Part shown: piece by piece, positions 1 to 5,761 of the stretch
Layout: every line of letters begins with the position of its first letter
Position numbering within the stretch: the first letter of the stretch is position 1
Assembly: GCA_003485015.1 (NCBI GenBank)
Contig: DNCN01000092.1
Coordinates: forward strand, 1 to 9,269
Reading direction: 5' to 3'
Source of the DNA: a bacterium
GTDB lineage: Bacteria; UBA9089
DNA: 9,269 nt
Made by a program: the position numbers and the translations under genes
The notes under the pieces: generated by a model
What the model was told of the DNA's origin: nothing
Database searches by the model: none
The model's input: only the letters and a program-made list of their open reading frames with translations

Positions 1-871
1 TCCTTTTATCCAGAAATCTATCTCCCTCTCTCTTTTCATCACTATCCATAAAACCAAGAACTTCAAAATCATTCTCTGCAAGGACAGAATAGAGCATCTT
101 CCCTGCCCTGCCTATGCCATAGATTAAGACCCTATTAACCTTTTCTTCCTTCAGATCCTTTAAGTCCTTGACAATTACACTACACATTTTCCCTATGCAT
201 CGGGCATAGCTTTTTGCAATCTCCCCCTCCTCCCTCCTCTGAACATCCATCTCCTTACAGGTTTTAGAATTCCTATGTAGCCTGAAATTTGCCAGGGTCT
301 TGGGAAGATAATCAATCCTATACCCAGCCAGTCCAATCCTTAGCCAGTAGTCATAGTCGAAGGCATGTTGCCATTTTGGATTCAGGTACCCTACCCTCTC
401 TAAAATTTTTCTTTTGAAGAAGACCGCTGGCTGGGGAATACAATTTCTTGGGATTAGGTGGGTGAGATTGAAGGAGTGGCCTTTTATCCTTCCAATGATC
501 TTACCATCCTGGTCGACCTGACGACAATCACCAAATACCATATCTACATCTGGGTGAGTAGCAAAATACCCACCTACCACACTCAATGTATCTTGTAAAT
601 AGGTGTCGTCAGAGTTAAGCCAGGTAATCACCTCTCCCTTAGCCATCTTAAATCCCTTATTGATAGCTTCTACCTGACCCTCATCAAGTTCTGAAATCCA
701 GGTTAGGTGAGGGTATTTTTTCAAGATCTCAATCGTCCCATCGGTTGACCCTCCATCAATGACAATATGCTCTATCTCTGGGTAATCCTGATCCTTAACA
801 CTCAGAATTGTCTCCTCAATAAAGTTTACTTGATTAAATGAGGGGGTAATGATGGAGACCAAAAGGCTCAT
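1..871 (-). CDS. GT2 family glycosyltransferase with C-terminal Rossmann domain (3' end beyond window)
   Basis: Likely a cytoplasmic inverting glycosyltransferase that adds a sugar during glycan assembly. I translated 290 residues; the frame is still open at the window edge. Residues 4-11 are LVSIITPS, 38-45 IDGGSTDG, and the metal-binding DXD-type motif is NSDD at 86-89. A catalytic-base region, FDYDYWLR, lies at 171-178, so the GT-A domain is complete. From residue 247 a second domain begins: RVLIYGIGRAG, with GxGxxG at 252-257 and an acidic residue (D276) after the second strand. This resembles the Rossmann hinge domain found on FlaA1/CapD or PglD-type proteins. The ATG at 871 is preceded by AAGGA (878-882) at good spacing. 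It is the intact counterpart of the broken copy at 2109-2376. The acceptor and donor sugar are unknown. Confidence 0.9.
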   Translation of the reverse strand, partial: MSLLVSIITPSFNQVNFIEETILSVKDQDYPEIEHIVIDGGSTDGTIEILKKYPHLTWISELDEGQVEAINKGFKMAKGEVITWLNSDDTYLQDTLSVVGGYFATHPDVDMVFGDCRQVDQDGKIIGRIKGHSFNLTHLIPRNCIPQPAVFFKRKILERVGYLNPKWQHAFDYDYWLRIGLAGYRIDYLPKTLANFRLHRNSKTCKEMDVQRREEGEIAKSYARCIGKMCSVIVKDLKDLKEEKVNRVLIYGIGRAGKMLYSVLAENDFEVLGFMDSDEKREGDRFLDKR

Positions 872-877
872 TTAGTA

Positions 878-882
878 TCCTT
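878..882 (-). promoter_or_regulatory. Shine-Dalgarno for the GT2 gene
   Basis: AAGGA on the minus strand, 6 nt before the ATG at 871. Its AAGG (879-882) is also the right-hand copy of the 4-base direct repeat that borders the proposed insertion. Confidence 0.6.
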
Positions 883-906
883 TTTTCTTCATCAAAAGAG
901 CTCAAT

Positions 907-932
907 CAGAAGATTTGGTCTTATGTCTTCTG
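907..932 (-). other. Small perfect inverted repeat between the nuclease-like gene and GT2
   Basis: On the minus strand CAGAAGA (932-926) pairs with TCTTCTG (913-907) around a 12-nt loop. The stem has 7 bp and is fairly AT-rich, and no U-run follows directly. It could be a weak processing or attenuation hairpin, but a confident terminator call is not justified. Confidence 0.3.
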
Positions 933-954
933 GCAGCGAAGTATGAGTGAGGAA

Positions 955-1719
955 TTAAGCCAGAAGTATCTTTCGACGGTCACAGAGTTTGGCAATCTCT
1001 GGATCTTTGTCGAGGGTAATAAATATCTTGGTGGGATTTACAAGCTTCAGTTTGGCTATAGCCAACTCTGCCTTGTCATTAAACCTCTCTACATCTTCAG
1101 GTTCAGCATAAGACTTTACTTCAAAGAGAAGGTTCTCAGAATCTATGACACAGAGATCGAGTTCATACTTACGTCCTTTAGGCCCAATCATTCCTTCTTG
1201 ATCGATAAGCCTCTTTCTAAGGATTATATCCTCTGGTTTAATATCCCTTCTGCCCAGAGAAATTCTTAATGTTCCCGCAATGGCATTCTCTAAATTTCTC
1301 CCTGCCCTTGTGGTAAAACGGCCAACCATGAGCTCCATTCTATTAGCCCTATCATCTACCCTCTCTCCCAGGGAGATAAACTCTTTATGCATCTCTTCAA
1401 ACCTTCGGTTGGTCTCCTCCCGCATCTCTTCAAACCTTCGGTTGGTCTCCTCCCGCATCTCTCTAAATTGTTGGCTGGTTTCTTCTCGCATCTCTTCAAA
1501 CCTTCGGTTGGTCTCCTCCCGCATCTCTCTAAATTGTTGGCTGGTCTCCTCCCGGTTCTGACGAATTTCCTCTAATACCCTACTCAACTCATCCTTTGTC
1601 GCCAAGGTCTCACTCAGGATAATAGAAACCTCCCGTCTAAATCTATCATTTCTTTTTAAGAGAATGGGTAGAACATTCAAGATATGTCTCTCTTCTTCCT
1701 TTATCAATGGCGCTGGCAT
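955..1719 (-). CDS. DUF3782-like coiled-coil protein with PD-(D/E)XK nuclease-type fold
   Basis: A 254-residue protein. Residues 1-50 are helical and charged. Residues 56-110 are five tandem 11-residue repeats (REETNRRFEEM or REETSQQFREM) that should form a long hendecad coiled coil. The C-terminal domain, about 130-254, carries a plausible restriction-endonuclease-like active site: E144 in NLENAI, D188 in YELDL, and E200/K202 in FEVKS. This order matches the PD-(D/E)XK superfamily and resembles proteins annotated DUF3782 (COG5493), whose biological role is not established. The ATG at 1719 has a strong Shine-Dalgarno (GGAGG, 1728-1732) and its own consensus promoter upstream. It has no obvious role in glycan synthesis and seems to have been inserted between two cluster genes. 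DNA cleavage is an inference from motifs only. Confidence 0.8.
   Translation of the reverse strand: MPAPLIKEEERHILNVLPILLKRNDRFRREVSIILSETLATKDELSRVLEEIRQNREETSQQFREMREETNRRFEEMREETSQQFREMREETNRRFEEMREETNRRFEEMHKEFISLGERVDDRANRMELMVGRFTTRAGRNLENAIAGTLRISLGRRDIKPEDIILRKRLIDQEGMIGPKGRKYELDLCVIDSENLLFEVKSYAEPEDVERFNDKAELAIAKLKLVNPTKIFITLDKDPEIAKLCDRRKILLA
1390..1554 (-). repeat. Five tandem 33-bp repeats inside the coiled-coil gene
   Basis: Five contiguous 33-bp units lie at 1390-1422, 1423-1455, 1456-1488, 1489-1521 and 1522-1554. There are two kinds. Type A encodes REETNRRFEEM and type B encodes REETSQQFREM. In reading order they run B-A-B-A-A. The three A units are identical to each other at the DNA level; the two B units differ by only a few bases. 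The unit length keeps the frame, so copy-number change would lengthen or shorten the coiled coil by 11 residues per unit. Confidence 0.95.
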
Positions 1720-1727
1720 CTCTCTTT

Positions 1728-1732
1728 CCTCC
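1728..1732 (-). promoter_or_regulatory. Strong Shine-Dalgarno for the nuclease-like gene
   Basis: GGAGG on the minus strand with 8 nt to the ATG at 1719. This fixes the start codon and is among the best ribosome-binding sites in the window. Confidence 0.85.
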
Positions 1733-1753
1733 TACACTATCTGCTGAATTTAA

Positions 1754-1780
1754 ATTATCACATTAGCCAAAGAATGTCAA
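1754..1780 (-). promoter_or_regulatory. Sigma-70-type promoter for the nuclease-like gene
   Basis: On the minus strand a perfect -35 TTGACA (1780-1775) is followed after 15 nt by GATAAT (1759-1754), a 5/6 match to the -10. TGT immediately before it gives an extended -10 (TGnGATAAT). A 17-nt spacer reading with TAATTT is the alternative. Transcription would begin near 1747, leaving about 28 nt of leader containing the GGAGG site. The -35 directly abuts the heptad array at 1781. It is the only convincing promoter I see in the window. Confidence 0.65.
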
Positions 1781-1850
1781 TCTACTTTCTCTTCCCTTTT
1801 CCCACTTTCCATCTCCTATCTCCTATTTCCCATTTCCTACTTCTCACTTA
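1781..1850. repeat. Ten-unit degenerate 7-bp repeat array (polypyrimidine/polypurine)
   Basis: On the plus strand ten in-phase heptamers follow one another: TCTACTT, TCTCTTC, CCTTTTC, CCACTTT, CCATCTC, CTATCTC, CTATTTC, CCATTTC, CTACTTC, TCACTTA. The core consensus is CYAYYTC. The minus strand is almost pure purine. The array starts right after the -35 of the downstream promoter and ends 2 nt before the stop of the carbamoyltransferase remnant. It does not encode protein in its location. Confidence 0.85.
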
Positions 1851-1852
1851 CT

Positions 1853-2089
1853 TCAGGAATGATAGGGGGCCTTGCTGATCAAAAAATCTCCTATAGCTAA
1901 ATAGTCCATACCTGTATCATAAAAACATCTAATTGCATCACGAGGGGTACAAACAATAGATTCGCCTTTTATGTTGAAAGAAGTATTCAGCAAGACAGGC
2001 ACACCTGTCAGTTTACCAAATTCTATCAATAGACGCCAGCATTTCTTATTTTCGCCCTTCTCTACTACTAACTGTAAACACATCTTCAA
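1853..2089 (-). pseudogene. Remnant of a second carbamoyltransferase (C-terminal ~70 residues)
   Basis: The frame from about 2083 matches residues 483-552 of the intact carbamoyltransferase at 2370-4034. From VEKGENKKCW to GDFLISK it is identical at about 54 of 65 positions by eye, including LLNTSFNIKGE and AIRCFYDTGMDYLA. The first ~480 residues, including the whole catalytic Kae1-like domain, are absent, so it cannot be functional. Upstream it runs directly into a dead GT2 fragment in a different frame, which marks a deletion junction near 2084-2108. After LISK the homology stops abruptly at 1870 and the frame reads APYHS before a TGA, exactly where the proposed insertion begins. Confidence 0.9.
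1870..1873. other. Left copy of a 4-bp direct repeat bordering a putative insertion
   Basis: CCTT here (AAGG on the coding strand) is matched by CCTT at 879-882. Carbamoyltransferase homology is continuous up to this tetranucleotide and then stops. Homology to the corresponding carbamoyltransferase-GT2 junction resumes at the second copy. Consistent with a target-site duplication, although four bases alone could match by chance. Confidence 0.45.
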
Positions 2090-2108
2090 AATAGTTCAAA
2101 AAAATAAG

Positions 2109-2376
2109 ATAAGCCTCATCAATATTGAGTCAGGCAATTACCTTTCTCTCTGGCCATCTTCAGGTCTTTATTTATTGCCTTCACCTGTCCATTATCGGGT
2201 TCTGAGATCCAGGTTAGATGAAGGTATTTCTTCAAGATCTCAATCGTCCCATTAGTTGACCCTCCATCAATGACAATATGCTCAATTTCTGGGTAATCCT
2301 GATCCTTGAGGCTCAGTATAGCGTCTTTGATAAACCCTGCCTGATTGAATGAAGGGGTAATGATGGAGACTAACAT
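2109..2376 (-). pseudogene. Truncated, frameshifted copy of the GT2 glycosyltransferase
   Basis: The ATG at 2376 overlaps the end of the intact carbamoyltransferase by 7 nt, with AAGG 7 nt upstream, so it was once translationally coupled. The first ~75 residues match the intact GT2 at 1-871 at about 61 of 74 positions by eye, including IITPSFNQ and IDGGSTNGT. At the codon after KMA the frame shifts and the current frame ends at a TGA (2119). DNA homology continues in the shifted frame to about 2109. There the Trp codon of the ITWLN motif has become a stop (VIA*LN) and the second aspartate of the catalytic pair reads as glutamate. The DXD motif and everything after it are lost. A nonfunctional remnant. 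Confidence 0.9.
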
Positions 2377-4034
2377 CTACCATCCTTGCTGATCAAGAAA
2401 TCTCCCAAGGCCAGATAGTCCATACCTGTATCATAGAAACATCTTATGGCATCCCTCGGCGAACAGACAATGGGTTCGCCCTTTATGTTAAATGAGGTAT
2501 TCAGTAAGACAGGCGTACCTGTCAACTCGCCAAATTCCGTTAATAGAGACCAGAACTTCTCATTCTCACTCCTCTCCACTATTTGAGGCCTTAGGGTTTT
2601 ATCCACATGAACAACAGCGGGTATTTCACCCCTTGTCTCTTCCTTTCCATTAAAAGAGGTAATCATATAACGTTCCATTCTCCAGTTCTCTAAGTATTTA
2701 TCTGCGGCTTCAAGAGGTAGTGATGGACAGAATGGTCTAAATGGTTCCCGAAATTTCACCCTCTTATTTATAATATCTTTGTTTTCAGCCTTTCGAGGAT
2801 CTATCAAGATAGATCTATTCCCTAAGGCCCTTGGTCCTGACTCCATCCTACCCTGAAACCAGCCCAAGATCTTTCCTGCGGCTAAAAGCTGGGCACATTT
2901 AAGAGAGATGTCATCACAAAATCGATGAGGGATATTTCTGGCCTTGAGGATCTCTTCGATCTCATGGTTTAGATATGCTGGCCCCCAGTAGATATGAGAA
3001 ATCGGTTTAATCCCCTCTTCGCTGGTCGTATGATAATAGGCATAGAGGGCTGCTCCCACCCCTAAGCCGCCATCCCCAGCATTGGGGAAGATATGCTGGT
3101 GGTCGAGTCTCTTTGATTCCCAAACCCTCTGGTTCAGCTTGATATTCAAGAATACCCCACCTGAACAGCAGAATTTGTTCACGCCCTCTCTCTCAAGCCA
3201 GGGGAGAATGATCTTCAACATCTCTTCTTCTAAGGCCCACTGGGCCTCAGCAGCAATATTCTCCCGGCCATATTTATCTACTAAGCCCTTCACATATTCT
3301 GAATCCCTTAGATGCCAGTGGAAAGACCCCCCACTCTGCCAGTAACAGGGATCGCCAAAGTTATGCCCCTTGATCAGTCTTCCATTCTCATAATGGGGGA
3401 TAATAGAGTCGAAGATCCCCTCCATTCCTTTAGTGTTACCATAGGGGGCAAGGCCCATCGTCTTTCCCTCCCCATCTCCCACCCACCAGCCTAAGGCCTC
3501 GGTCACGGCACCATAGAACCAGCCCAATGAGCCTTCAGCCCCAACCTTCATCAGGGGTTCAATCCCTCCATCCTCACCCCGCCAGACGGCTAAAGAGACA
3601 CTATCACCTATTCCATCCGCCGTGATGATCAGACATTTATCGTTATAGCCACTGGTAAAATAGGCCGAGGCAGCATGGGCCAGGTGGTGGTCAACATGGA
3701 CAAGTTCTGTCCCCTTGCTTATCTGGTACGACTTGATATAGGTAGGTGGTTCAATATAGGCATGCTTAGGGTTAAGTCTCTCTTTATCCAGGCCAAGGGT
3801 CTTCACAAAATAGGGCTGACTGTTCAAGGTATCCAAAGAGACGACGGCTATTATATCTACATCCTCCATCGATATCCCGGCCTCTCTTAAACACCACTCA
3901 AGCCCCAGAGAGGGGGTCTCAGAGAAGTGTTTGACTCCCCTCAGCCGCTCCTCGGCTATATCGGCTACTACTATTCCGTCTTTAACCAGGGCCACATTCG
4001 AGTCATGGCCAACATGAATCCCTAAAACATACAT
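2370..4034 (-). CDS. O-carbamoyltransferase, NodU/CmcH/TobZ family
   Basis: Transfers a carbamoyl group from carbamoyl phosphate, through a carbamoyl-adenylate in characterised relatives such as TobZ, to a hydroxyl, here probably on a sugar of the glycan. It is full length for the family (554 residues from the preferred start). Numbered from the ATG at 4040, the N-terminal Kae1-like ASKHA domain has GIHVGHDSN (7-15) and the metal-binding DHHLAHA (117-123). It also has TADGIGD (140-146) and NAGDGGLG (320-327). The C-terminal YrdC-like part has GRMESGPRALGNRS (397-410), FREPFRPF (430-437) and LLNTSFNIKGEP (512-523). The second ATG (4034) is preferred: GGAG at 4042-4045 sits 7 nt before it but only 1 nt before the ATG at 4040. 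A broken GT2 overlaps its 3' end. The acceptor is unknown. Confidence 0.95.
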   Translation of the reverse strand: MYVLGIHVGHDSNVALVKDGIVVADIAEERLRGVKHFSETPSLGLEWCLREAGISMEDVDIIAVVSLDTLNSQPYFVKTLGLDKERLNPKHAYIEPPTYIKSYQISKGTELVHVDHHLAHAASAYFTSGYNDKCLIITADGIGDSVSLAVWRGEDGGIEPLMKVGAEGSLGWFYGAVTEALGWWVGDGEGKTMGLAPYGNTKGMEGIFDSIIPHYENGRLIKGHNFGDPCYWQSGGSFHWHLRDSEYVKGLVDKYGRENIAAEAQWALEEEMLKIILPWLEREGVNKFCCSGGVFLNIKLNQRVWESKRLDHQHIFPNAGDGGLGVGAALYAYYHTTSEEGIKPISHIYWGPAYLNHEIEEILKARNIPHRFCDDISLKCAQLLAAGKILGWFQGRMESGPRALGNRSILIDPRKAENKDIINKRVKFREPFRPFCPSLPLEAADKYLENWRMERYMITSFNGKEETRGEIPAVVHVDKTLRPQIVERSENEKFWSLLTEFGELTGTPVLLNTSFNIKGEPIVCSPRDAIRCFYDTGMDYLALGDFLISKDGRC

Positions 4035-4040
4035 ACTCAT

Positions 4041-4047
4041 TCTCCTT
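4041..4047 (-). promoter_or_regulatory. Shine-Dalgarno that decides the carbamoyltransferase start
   Basis: AAGGAGA on the minus strand. Spacing from GGAG to the ATG at 4034 is 7 nt, while the ATG at 4040 abuts it. The protein therefore probably begins MYVLGIHVG rather than two residues earlier. Confidence 0.7.
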
Positions 4048-4055
4048 ATCAGAAT

Positions 4056-4589
4056 CTATCTTCTCTTCGAGCTCATGTCCATTGCTATGTGTCTTCTCCC
4101 CATCTTAATCAAGACAGAGATCATTATTAAGATAATTTCGAGTTGGTGTAATAAGAAACAAACCCCTTTTTTGATGAATCTTCTATATATCCAGGAGACT
4201 GGAGTCAACAGATAACCCTCACCCTCGGAATCAAAGACCAGTTTATATCTTGATCTTATTAAAAAGGCCAGTAAATCTACATTGAGATAACCCCGACCTG
4301 AGACATTATTGTAAAGAATTGTGACCAGATCAAACTCGTGGGCCTTTAATTTATAAAGTAATCTTCGCTCCATCTGAAAGAGACTGAATCTACCCTGATC
4401 ATAGACCAAGACCTCATTTATAAAAGAATTCTTCAACAATTCATCCTTAACCTCGGATTGGGCAAGGATGGATATTGTTGCCTCAGGAAATCTCTCCTTC
4501 AGCCATTTACCGGCCAAATAGGTCTGCCTCAAAGTAGCAGACCTGATGACGAGTATCCTCTTTATTGCTGAAGTCTTTAATGGTAGTAT
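4056..4589 (-). CDS. Half-size GT9/heptosyltransferase-like protein with C-terminal membrane helix
   Basis: The translated frame contains KRILVIRSATLRQ followed by GKWLKERFPEATISILAQ. This is the pattern of the N-terminal Rossmann domain of GT9 (ADP-heptose:LPS heptosyltransferase-like) enzymes. SGRGYLNVDLLAFLIRSR follows. It ends about 177 residues after the proposed start, about half the GT9 length, and lacks the C-terminal nucleotide-sugar-binding domain. Its last third has a hydrophobic segment (VCFLLHQLEIILIMISVLI) that looks transmembrane. No ATG fits: the first ATG/GTG/TTG in frame is TTG at 4532, which would cut off the first beta strand. An ATA at 4589 lies 7 nt after GGGGAGG. It may be a truncated gene, a start-codon mutant, or a genuine small membrane-attached family. 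Function unresolved. Confidence 0.6.
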   Translation of the reverse strand: MLPLKTSAIKRILVIRSATLRQTYLAGKWLKERFPEATISILAQSEVKDELLKNSFINEVLVYDQGRFSLFQMERRLLYKLKAHEFDLVTILYNNVSGRGYLNVDLLAFLIRSRYKLVFDSEGEGYLLTPVSWIYRRFIKKGVCFLLHQLEIILIMISVLIKMGRRHIAMDMSSKRR

Positions 4590-5761
4590 GGCTGAACCTC
4601 CCCTTTAATTGTATCATTAATGAATCTAATGAATCTCTCAACCCACATATCGAGGGTGAATCTCTCCTCCACCACCCTCTTTCCGGCCTCCCCCATCCTT
4701 CTGGCGAGATCTTGATCTTTCAATAGTTTAATTATGGCCTTAGCTAAAGAAATATGATCTTCCTGTGGCACAAGGATGCCTGTTGTTCCATCCTTTATCA
4801 CTTCTGGGTTTCCTCCTATAGCTGTAGCAATTACCGGTTTTTCTAAAGCCATCGATTCCAAAGCAAATAACGGCAATGCCTCTTGCAAAGATGGTAGGAC
4901 TGAAATATCGAATGAGGCGATAATCTGCGAAGTTTTCTCCAAGGGCTGAATGCCAGTAAATATGACCTTATTCTTTGGCTCCATCCTATTAACCCTTTGT
5001 TCTAATGCTGGCTTAAGCGGTCCACTACCGACTAAAACAAATCTTGCCTCAGGAATTTCTTTTAGTACATATGGAATGGCTTCTATGAGATAATTTTGTC
5101 CCTTATAGTCAACAATTGTTCCCACAACTCCCACTATAGGGATCTCTTTCTCTATTCCAAATTCGGATCTAGCTGAGTTCCTTACTTCCTTATCAAATCT
5201 CTTAAGATCTACGCCAGGATAGATGCTGACTATGCCCTTTGGATTTATCCTCTGTTTCCTTAAAAGTTCCCGCATCCCCTCCGAATTGACAGAGATTCTA
5301 TTTACAATCTTCGATAAAAAAATTCTTGTCAAATTATGTGTAAGATACTTATTCAAAGGCCGCTCAAGATCGAGTCCATTTATATGCCAGACAATATTTG
5401 ATACTCCAGATAGATAAGCGGCTATAATACAGATTGAATAGACCGGGAAAGGGGCAGTATTTATGTGAACGATATCAAAATTGTCCCTTTTTATCAATTG
5501 GCTAAGATCTTTAATTACTTTCAAATAATACCCATCTAGACGAAGAAAAAAATTTTTGGTATTAATTCCCTTGCTCTGCATCATAGATATCTCAGCATCT
5601 CTTCGATCCTTAGAGATTTCCTCATCCAGGACATAAAGGAGGAGGGATTCCTCCATCTCTATCTGTAAGCGTCGGCATAGACTGACTATGTACTCCTGAT
5701 GCCCATGGGCATTCTCAAAACAGTATCCAACAATATTAAGTATTCTTTCTCTCTTGCTCAT
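4577..5761 (-). CDS. GT4 family glycosyltransferase (GT-B fold)
   Basis: A retaining glycosyltransferase that would act at the cytoplasmic face of the membrane. The length, 394 residues, is normal for GT4. The N-terminal acceptor domain includes HGHQEYIVSLCRRL (19-32) and FDIVHINTAPFP (95-106). The C-terminal donor domain starts near VGVVGTIVDYKGQNYLI (210-226), continues with LVGSGPL (243-249) and FTGIQP (268-273), and ends in the donor-site motif E294-x7-E302 (EALPLFALE). GNPEVIKDGTTGILV (317-331) is the usual nucleotide-sugar region. Its start lies 26 nt inside the 3' end of the GT2-TPR gene, implying translational coupling. The 3' end overlaps the proposed start of the GT9-like gene. Sugar specificity cannot be read from the sequence. 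Confidence 0.95.
   Translation of the reverse strand: MSKRERILNIVGYCFENAHGHQEYIVSLCRRLQIEMEESLLLYVLDEEISKDRRDAEISMMQSKGINTKNFFLRLDGYYLKVIKDLSQLIKRDNFDIVHINTAPFPVYSICIIAAYLSGVSNIVWHINGLDLERPLNKYLTHNLTRIFLSKIVNRISVNSEGMRELLRKQRINPKGIVSIYPGVDLKRFDKEVRNSARSEFGIEKEIPIVGVVGTIVDYKGQNYLIEAIPYVLKEIPEARFVLVGSGPLKPALEQRVNRMEPKNKVIFTGIQPLEKTSQIIASFDISVLPSLQEALPLFALESMALEKPVIATAIGGNPEVIKDGTTGILVPQEDHISLAKAIIKLLKDQDLARRMGEAGKRVVEERFTLDMWVERFIRFINDTIKGEVQPYYH
4597..4603 (-). promoter_or_regulatory. Strong Shine-Dalgarno inside the GT4 3' end
   Basis: GGGGAGG on the minus strand, inside the last codons of the upstream GT4 gene. Seven nt later, in the GT9-like frame, lies ATA (4589-4587), not ATG. It indicates where translation of the GT9-like gene starts or used to start. 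Confidence 0.55.

Noticed and set aside
872..954. Separate promoter for the GT2 gene
   Set aside because: No pair of -35/-10 elements with sensible spacing and matches was found. Readthrough from the nuclease-like gene's promoter is simpler.
1390..1554. CRISPR array suggested by regularly spaced repeats
   Set aside because: The 33-bp units are contiguous with no spacers and encode a regular coiled coil. No cas gene is nearby.
943..1575. Several plus-strand open frames of 60-108 codons opposite the coiled-coil gene
   Set aside because: They lack recognisable domains, mirror the 33-bp repeats as low-complexity peptides, and are antisense to a well-supported gene with its own promoter and ribosome-binding site.
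1781..1850. Terminator or attenuator in the polypyrimidine stretch
   Set aside because: The stretch is all pyrimidine on one strand, so it cannot fold into a self-complementary stem.
883..1873. Classical insertion sequence with terminal inverted repeats
   Set aside because: The two ends are not complementary to each other and the only encoded protein does not show a DDE, HUH or serine/tyrosine recombinase pattern.
1684..2255. Plus-strand open frames across the repeat array and the pseudogenes
   Set aside because: Their composition follows the polypyrimidine repeats and antisense pseudogene sequence. No homology pattern or ribosome-binding site supports them.
3082..3890. Plus-strand open frames of 60-87 codons opposite the carbamoyltransferase
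   Set aside because: They are antisense to an intact, motif-rich family member and have no coding features of their own.
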